Shown here: one piece after another, positions 60,827-64,000 of the stretch
Layout: every line of letters begins with the position of its first letter
Numbering within the stretch: the stretch's first letter is position 1
NCBI RefSeq assembly: GCF_900109115.1
Contig: NZ_FNYV01000009.1
Coordinates: 186,001 to 250,000 of the forward strand
Source of the DNA: Micromonospora phaseoli
Lineage (GTDB): Bacteria; Actinomycetota; Actinomycetes; Mycobacteriales; Micromonosporaceae
Reading direction: 5' to 3'
Length of the DNA: 64,000 bases
Notes under the pieces: model-generated
Database searches by the model: none
Seen by the model: only the letters and a program-made list of their open reading frames with translations
Told to the model about the DNA's origin: nothing
Program-made: the position numbers and the translations under genes

Positions 60827-61597
60827 TCACGGGCGGGTGGCGCCGCTCGATGGCACCCCGGGGAGCGGGTCGGTCTGGTTCACCGGACGTAGCGGCGTGT
60901 CCGTGCCGGAATAGGCGTCGCTGGCCGGACGGAATTCGGTGGGGTGCGCGAGCGAATCGGGGTGGCCGGCCGGAGTCACAGCGTCCGATCCGGTGTGCGC
61001 AGCGGGCGACGGGGTCGGCGTCGGCCGGACCGCGGTGCGGTCGGGGTCGGATGCCGGGTCGCCAGCCGGCACATGGCCGGGACGATCGTCACCGGCCGCC
61101 CCGGACAGGTTGCGGGTCAGTCGGCCGGCCACCACACCGAGCAGGGCCGCGCCGGCAAGGAAGGTGCCGGGGTTGCGGCGCGCATAGTCACGTACCTCTG
61201 TGAGCAGGTCACCCGGCTCGCGGCGGTCCAGCCAACCGGCCAGGCCGTGCACCCGGTCGGAGGCCTGACGGGCGAGCTCGCTCACCGGGCCGGCTTGGCC
61301 GCCGTTGTCGGCCATCGACCGCATCTCGTCGGCCAGGGAGCGCAGGCCGCCGGCCGCGCGGCGCTGCTGCTCACCGGCGTGGCCGACGAGTTGGGTGCGG
61401 GCCTCGCCGTACAGGTCACGGGCCTGGTGGGCCGCCTCCCGGCCCACCAGCCGGCCCTGCTCACGGGCGGTATCGGCAACCGCGCCACCGGCATGCGCAG
61501 CCTCCGAGCCCACCTGCCGGGCCTGCTCCCGGATGCCGCTACCGTTCGTCGAATCGGACCCGTGGGTCGCGGGCGTGGTTGACAGATCGTAGGTCAT
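60827..61597 (-). CDS. DUF3618-operon leader protein
   Basis: 256 residues. Long coiled N-terminus rich in Ala/Gln/Glu (REQARQVGSEAAHAGGAVADTAREQGRLVG) with a short membrane segment (GTFLAGAALLGVVAGRL, near 161-177) and a disordered Pro/Ser/Asp C-terminus. A DUF3618/YtxH-like organisation; family not certain. ATG 61597 with GGAAGGGA upstream. First gene of a stress operon behind a sigma-B-like promoter. Confidence 0.8.
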   Translation of the reverse strand: MTYDLSTTPATHGSDSTNGSGIREQARQVGSEAAHAGGAVADTAREQGRLVGREAAHQARDLYGEARTQLVGHAGEQQRRAAGGLRSLADEMRSMADNGGQAGPVSELARQASDRVHGLAGWLDRREPGDLLTEVRDYARRNPGTFLAGAALLGVVAGRLTRNLSGAAGDDRPGHVPAGDPASDPDRTAVRPTPTPSPAAHTGSDAVTPAGHPDSLAHPTEFRPASDAYSGTDTPLRPVNQTDPLPGVPSSGATRP

Positions 61598-61673
61598 GGT
61601 GTCCCTTCCGCTACGGGGGTTGTCGCGGGTGTTCGGGGTGCGGCGGGTGATGTCGCCGCCGCCACTCAATGAC

Positions 61674-61698
61674 CTACCCTGCGCATTCGCGCCCATGC
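61674..61698 (-). promoter_or_regulatory. sigma-B-like promoter of the DUF3618 operon
   Basis: On the minus strand GCAT (61698-61695), 15 nt, GGGTAG (61679-61674). This agrees with GNNT-N14-16-GGGTAY except for the last base. Confidence 0.55.
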
Positions 61699-61887
61699 GC
61701 GATTCGGTAATTCTTCGCGGAACGGTCCGTCCGGCCACCGGATGGAGGGTCGACGGGCTCGCCTCGGAGCACGCAACGCGACCGCCCTGCGGTGCCCCGG
61801 CTTCAACCAGCGGGCGGCCGGGGGCACCAGGCCCGTCCGGCCGCCCGCTGGGAACCAGCAGTCGCCCCATCTCGGAGCGCGTCGATG

Positions 61888-63339
61888 CTACTCGGCGTCT
61901 TCCCCGCCGTCGGCCGTCGCCGCGATCTCGTCCTCCGGCCGCTGCCGACGGGCCTTACGGGCCGCCAGCCGCTCGGCGGCGCCGGCCCTGGTCACCTGGT
62001 CCTCCAGCCGCACGTCGCGCCCGCGGGAACCGGGCACGAAGTCGACCCCGGCGTACAGCGCCGGCTGCCAGTCGAACTCGCGCTCACCGATGCGGACCAG
62101 GTCACCGGGCTGGGCGCCCGCCTTGGCCAGCTGGTCCTCGACGCCGAGACGGGCCAGCCGGTCCGCCAGGTAGCCGACCGCCTCGTCGTTGTCGAAGTTC
62201 GTCTGACGTACCCACCGCTCCGGGCGGGCACCCCGCACGGTGTACGAGCCGTCATCGGCCGCCTCGACGGTGAAGCCCGCGTCGTCGACCGCCTTCGGCC
62301 GGATCACGATCCGGGTCGGCTCGGCCGGCGGCGTCGCCGCCCGCGCCTGCTCAACCAGCTCCGCCATCGCGTACGTGAACTCCTTGAGCCCCTCCCGGGT
62401 GGCCGCCGAAACCTCGAACACCCGCAGGCCACGCGCCTGAAGGTCGGGCCGGACGATCTCCGCGAGGTCGCGGCCGTCGGGCACGTCGACCTTGTTCAAC
62501 GCGACCAGCCGGGGCCGGTCGGCCAGACCGCCGTACGCGGCCAACTCCGCCTCGATGGTGTCGATGTCGGCGAGCGGGTCCCGACCTGGCTCCAGGGTGG
62601 CGGTGTCGATCACGTGCACCAGCACCGTGCAGCGTTCGACGTGCCGCAGGAACTCCAGCCCCAGCCCCTTGCCGGTGGCGGCACCCGGAATCAGGCCCGG
62701 CACGTCGGCGACGGTGTAGGTGTGGTTGTCGACCCGGACCACCCCGAGGTTCGGCACCAGGGTCGTGAACGGGTAGTCCGCGATCTTCGGCTTGGCCGCC
62801 GAGATGACCGAGATCAGCGAGGACTTCCCGGCCGACGGAAAGCCCACCAGGCCGACGTCGGCGACGCTCTTCAGCTCCAGCACCACGTCCAACTGCTCAC
62901 CCGGCTCGCCCAGCTCGGCGAAGCCGGGTGCCTTGCGGCGGGCGTTGGCCAGCGAGGCGTTGCCCCGGCCACCGCGCCCGCCCCGGGCCACCTCGAAGGT
63001 GGTGCCGGCGCCGACCATGTCCGCCAGCACGGTGCCGTCGACGGTCTGCACGACGGTGCCGTCCGGCACCTTGAGCACCAGGTGCTGGCCGTTCGCGCCG
63101 TCCCGGTTCGACCCGGCGCCACCTCTGCCGTTCTCCGCCTTGACGTGCGGCCGGAAGTGGAAGTCCAACAGGGTGGTCACCTGCGGGTCGACCACCAGCG
63201 ACACGGTGCCACCGTGCCCGCCGTTGCCGCCGTCCGGCCCGCCGAACGGCTTGAACTTCTCCCGGTGGATCGAGACACAGCCGTGCCCACCATCGCCGGC
63301 CTGCAGGTGCAGGACGACCCGGTCAACGAACGTCGCCAC
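61888..63339 (-). CDS. obgE: GTPase ObgE/CgtA
   Basis: 483 residues. Glycine-rich Obg fold (GGPDGGNGGHGGTVSLV), G1 GFPSAGKSSLI, G3 DVPGLI, G4 NKVD, OCT domain at the end; the C-terminal tail is ~40 residues longer than most. Required for 50S maturation and the stringent response. GTG 63339 has GGAAGG upstream. Downstream of rpmA with a terminator between, so it may have its own promoter. Confidence 0.96.
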   Translation of the reverse strand: MATFVDRVVLHLQAGDGGHGCVSIHREKFKPFGGPDGGNGGHGGTVSLVVDPQVTTLLDFHFRPHVKAENGRGGAGSNRDGANGQHLVLKVPDGTVVQTVDGTVLADMVGAGTTFEVARGGRGGRGNASLANARRKAPGFAELGEPGEQLDVVLELKSVADVGLVGFPSAGKSSLISVISAAKPKIADYPFTTLVPNLGVVRVDNHTYTVADVPGLIPGAATGKGLGLEFLRHVERCTVLVHVIDTATLEPGRDPLADIDTIEAELAAYGGLADRPRLVALNKVDVPDGRDLAEIVRPDLQARGLRVFEVSAATREGLKEFTYAMAELVEQARAATPPAEPTRIVIRPKAVDDAGFTVEAADDGSYTVRGARPERWVRQTNFDNDEAVGYLADRLARLGVEDQLAKAGAQPGDLVRIGEREFDWQPALYAGVDFVPGSRGRDVRLEDQVTRAGAAERLAARKARRQRPEDEIAATADGGEDAE

Positions 63340-63382
63340 GGGCGTCAATCCTTCCAGCGAGGTCGAGCCCTCGCGCGAAAAA

Positions 63383-63424
63383 GGCGAAGCGGGCCAGGAC
63401 ACGAGGTCCGCGGCCCGCTTCGCC
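63383..63424 (-). terminator. intrinsic terminator after rpmA
   Basis: Stem 63383-63395/63412-63424 (13 bp, perfect) followed on the minus strand by TTTTT. A classical Rho-independent terminator, unusual in a GC-rich genome. Confidence 0.9.
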
Positions 63425-63433
63425 CGAAGAAAA

Positions 63434-63688
63434 CTACTGCTGCGGCACGATGCTGACGGTCTTGCGACCGCGCTTGGTGCCGAACTGGACCGCACCGGCG
63501 GTCAGCGCGAAGAGCGTGTCGTCTCCGCCGCGGCCGACCAGGTCACCGGGGTGGAACTTGGTGCCGCGCTGCCGGACGATGATCTCGCCCGCGCTGACAA
63601 CCTGACCACCGAAGCGCTTCACGCCGAGTCGCTGCGCCGCGGAGTCACGGCCGTTGCGCGAGCTGGACGCACCCTTTTTGTGAGCCAT
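63434..63688 (-). CDS. rpmA: 50S ribosomal protein L27
   Basis: 84 residues. AHKKGASSSRNGRDSAAQRLGVKRFGGQVVSAGEIIVRQRGTKFHPG is the conserved L27 N-terminal half, which reaches the peptidyl-transferase centre. ATG 63688. It follows rplU by 11 bp. Confidence 0.97.
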   Translation of the reverse strand: MAHKKGASSSRNGRDSAAQRLGVKRFGGQVVSAGEIIVRQRGTKFHPGDLVGRGGDDTLFALTAGAVQFGTKRGRKTVSIVPQQ

Positions 63689-63699
63689 CTGAGGACGAC

Positions 63700-64000
63700 C
63701 TACTTCCCGCTGGAGATGCCGGTCACCTTGACCTGGGTCAGCGGCTGGCGGTGACCCTGGCGCTTGTGGTAGCCGGTCTTGTTCTTGAACTTGTGGATCC
63801 GGATCTTCGGGCCCTTGGTGTGCGCGGCGATCTCGCCGGACACCTCGACCTGAGCGAGCTTCGTCGCGTCGGTCACCAGGTCGTCACCGTCGACGAGGAG
63901 CACCGCGGCGAGCTTCACCGCGTCGCCGGGGGCACCGACGAGCTTCTCGACCTCGATCACGTCGCCCTCGGCGACCTTGTACTGCTTGCCGCCGGTCTTG
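63700..64000 (-). CDS. rplU: 50S ribosomal protein L21 (partial)
   Basis: The reading frame continues past the window end: from 64000 it reads KTGGKQYKVAEGDVIEVEKLVG, which is the internal L21 sequence, so the start codon lies outside. The C-terminus ITSGK-like (GISSGK) is complete. L21 binds 23S rRNA next to L20. Confidence 0.95.
   Translation of the reverse strand, partial: KTGGKQYKVAEGDVIEVEKLVGAPGDAVKLAAVLLVDGDDLVTDATKLAQVEVSGEIAAHTKGPKIRIHKFKNKTGYHKRQGHRQPLTQVKVTGISSGK

Overview
The window is a very GC-rich actinobacterial chromosome segment: many GTG starts, GTGA/ATGA stop-start overlaps, proline/alanine-rich proteins, and housekeeping genes in an order I recognise from actinomycetes. 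Protein style and the intergenic palindromes containing GTTGATCA or AAGTGCA suggest Micromonosporaceae (Micromonospora/Salinispora type); that family assignment is inference. From memory, the order of the core genes (glyS, smtB/arsR-zur, uppS-recO, era, a Rv2365c-like gene, corC, ybeY, phoH, rsmE, dnaJ2, hrcA, hemW, lepA, rpsT, holA, comEC-comEA, degV, gpgP-like, rsfS, nadD, obgE, rpmA, rplU) runs parallel to Mycobacterium tuberculosis Rv2357c to Rv2442c. The window is therefore mostly an old, vertically inherited block with lineage-specific insertions. I see no tRNA, rRNA, CRISPR array, IS element or phage.

Layout. 1-7.1 kb: glyS (minus), then a zinc module: a Zur-type box, znuABC, an ArsR/SmtB repressor with a complete alpha5 zinc site, and Zur, all on the plus strand and tightly coupled. 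7.1-13.4 kb (minus): acyl-CoA dehydrogenase, a membrane protein, a SIS protein, an alpha/beta hydrolase, and a permease/TIGR03943 pair. 13.5-19.1 kb (plus): a TPP riboswitch ahead of the ykoE-ykoD-ykoC ECF transporter, then an exported PHP-domain protein coupled to an unrecognised 169-residue protein. 19.2-23.3 kb: small orphan genes, gnd, and uppS-recO. 23.4-31.8 kb: a DUF4097 lipoprotein, an acyltransferase, then the minus-strand era...phoH operon, a serine hydrolase and a HIT protein. 31.9-36.5 kb: an SDR, the hrcA-dnaJ-rsmE heat-shock operon under a CIRCE element, and a DUF4870 protein. 36.5-45.4 kb: hemW, an enoyl-CoA hydratase, an exported protein, a PhyH-type dioxygenase, two GlsB-family genes each behind a sigma-B-like promoter, lepA, a DUF4240 protein and an APH-family kinase. 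45.4-57.3 kb: rpsT, holA, comEA-comEC, an SDR, degV, gpgP-like, rsfS, nadD, pepN. 57.4-64 kb: DUF397, a CYP152-type peroxygenase, a three-gene DUF3618/holin operon behind another sigma-B-like promoter, obgE, rpmA and a cut-off rplU.

Regulation readable from sequence: ten genes start 6-8 nt after a strict TANNNT hexamer and lack a Shine-Dalgarno, which is the signature of leaderless transcripts. Perfect stem-loops lie at convergent gene ends. Palindromic intergenic elements have pairing defects that become G-U pairs on the strand of the upstream gene. No gene-free stretch exceeds 300 bases except the riboswitch leader at 13421-13792, which is itemised; 57988-58264 and 61598-61887 come closest and hold promoter-like sites.
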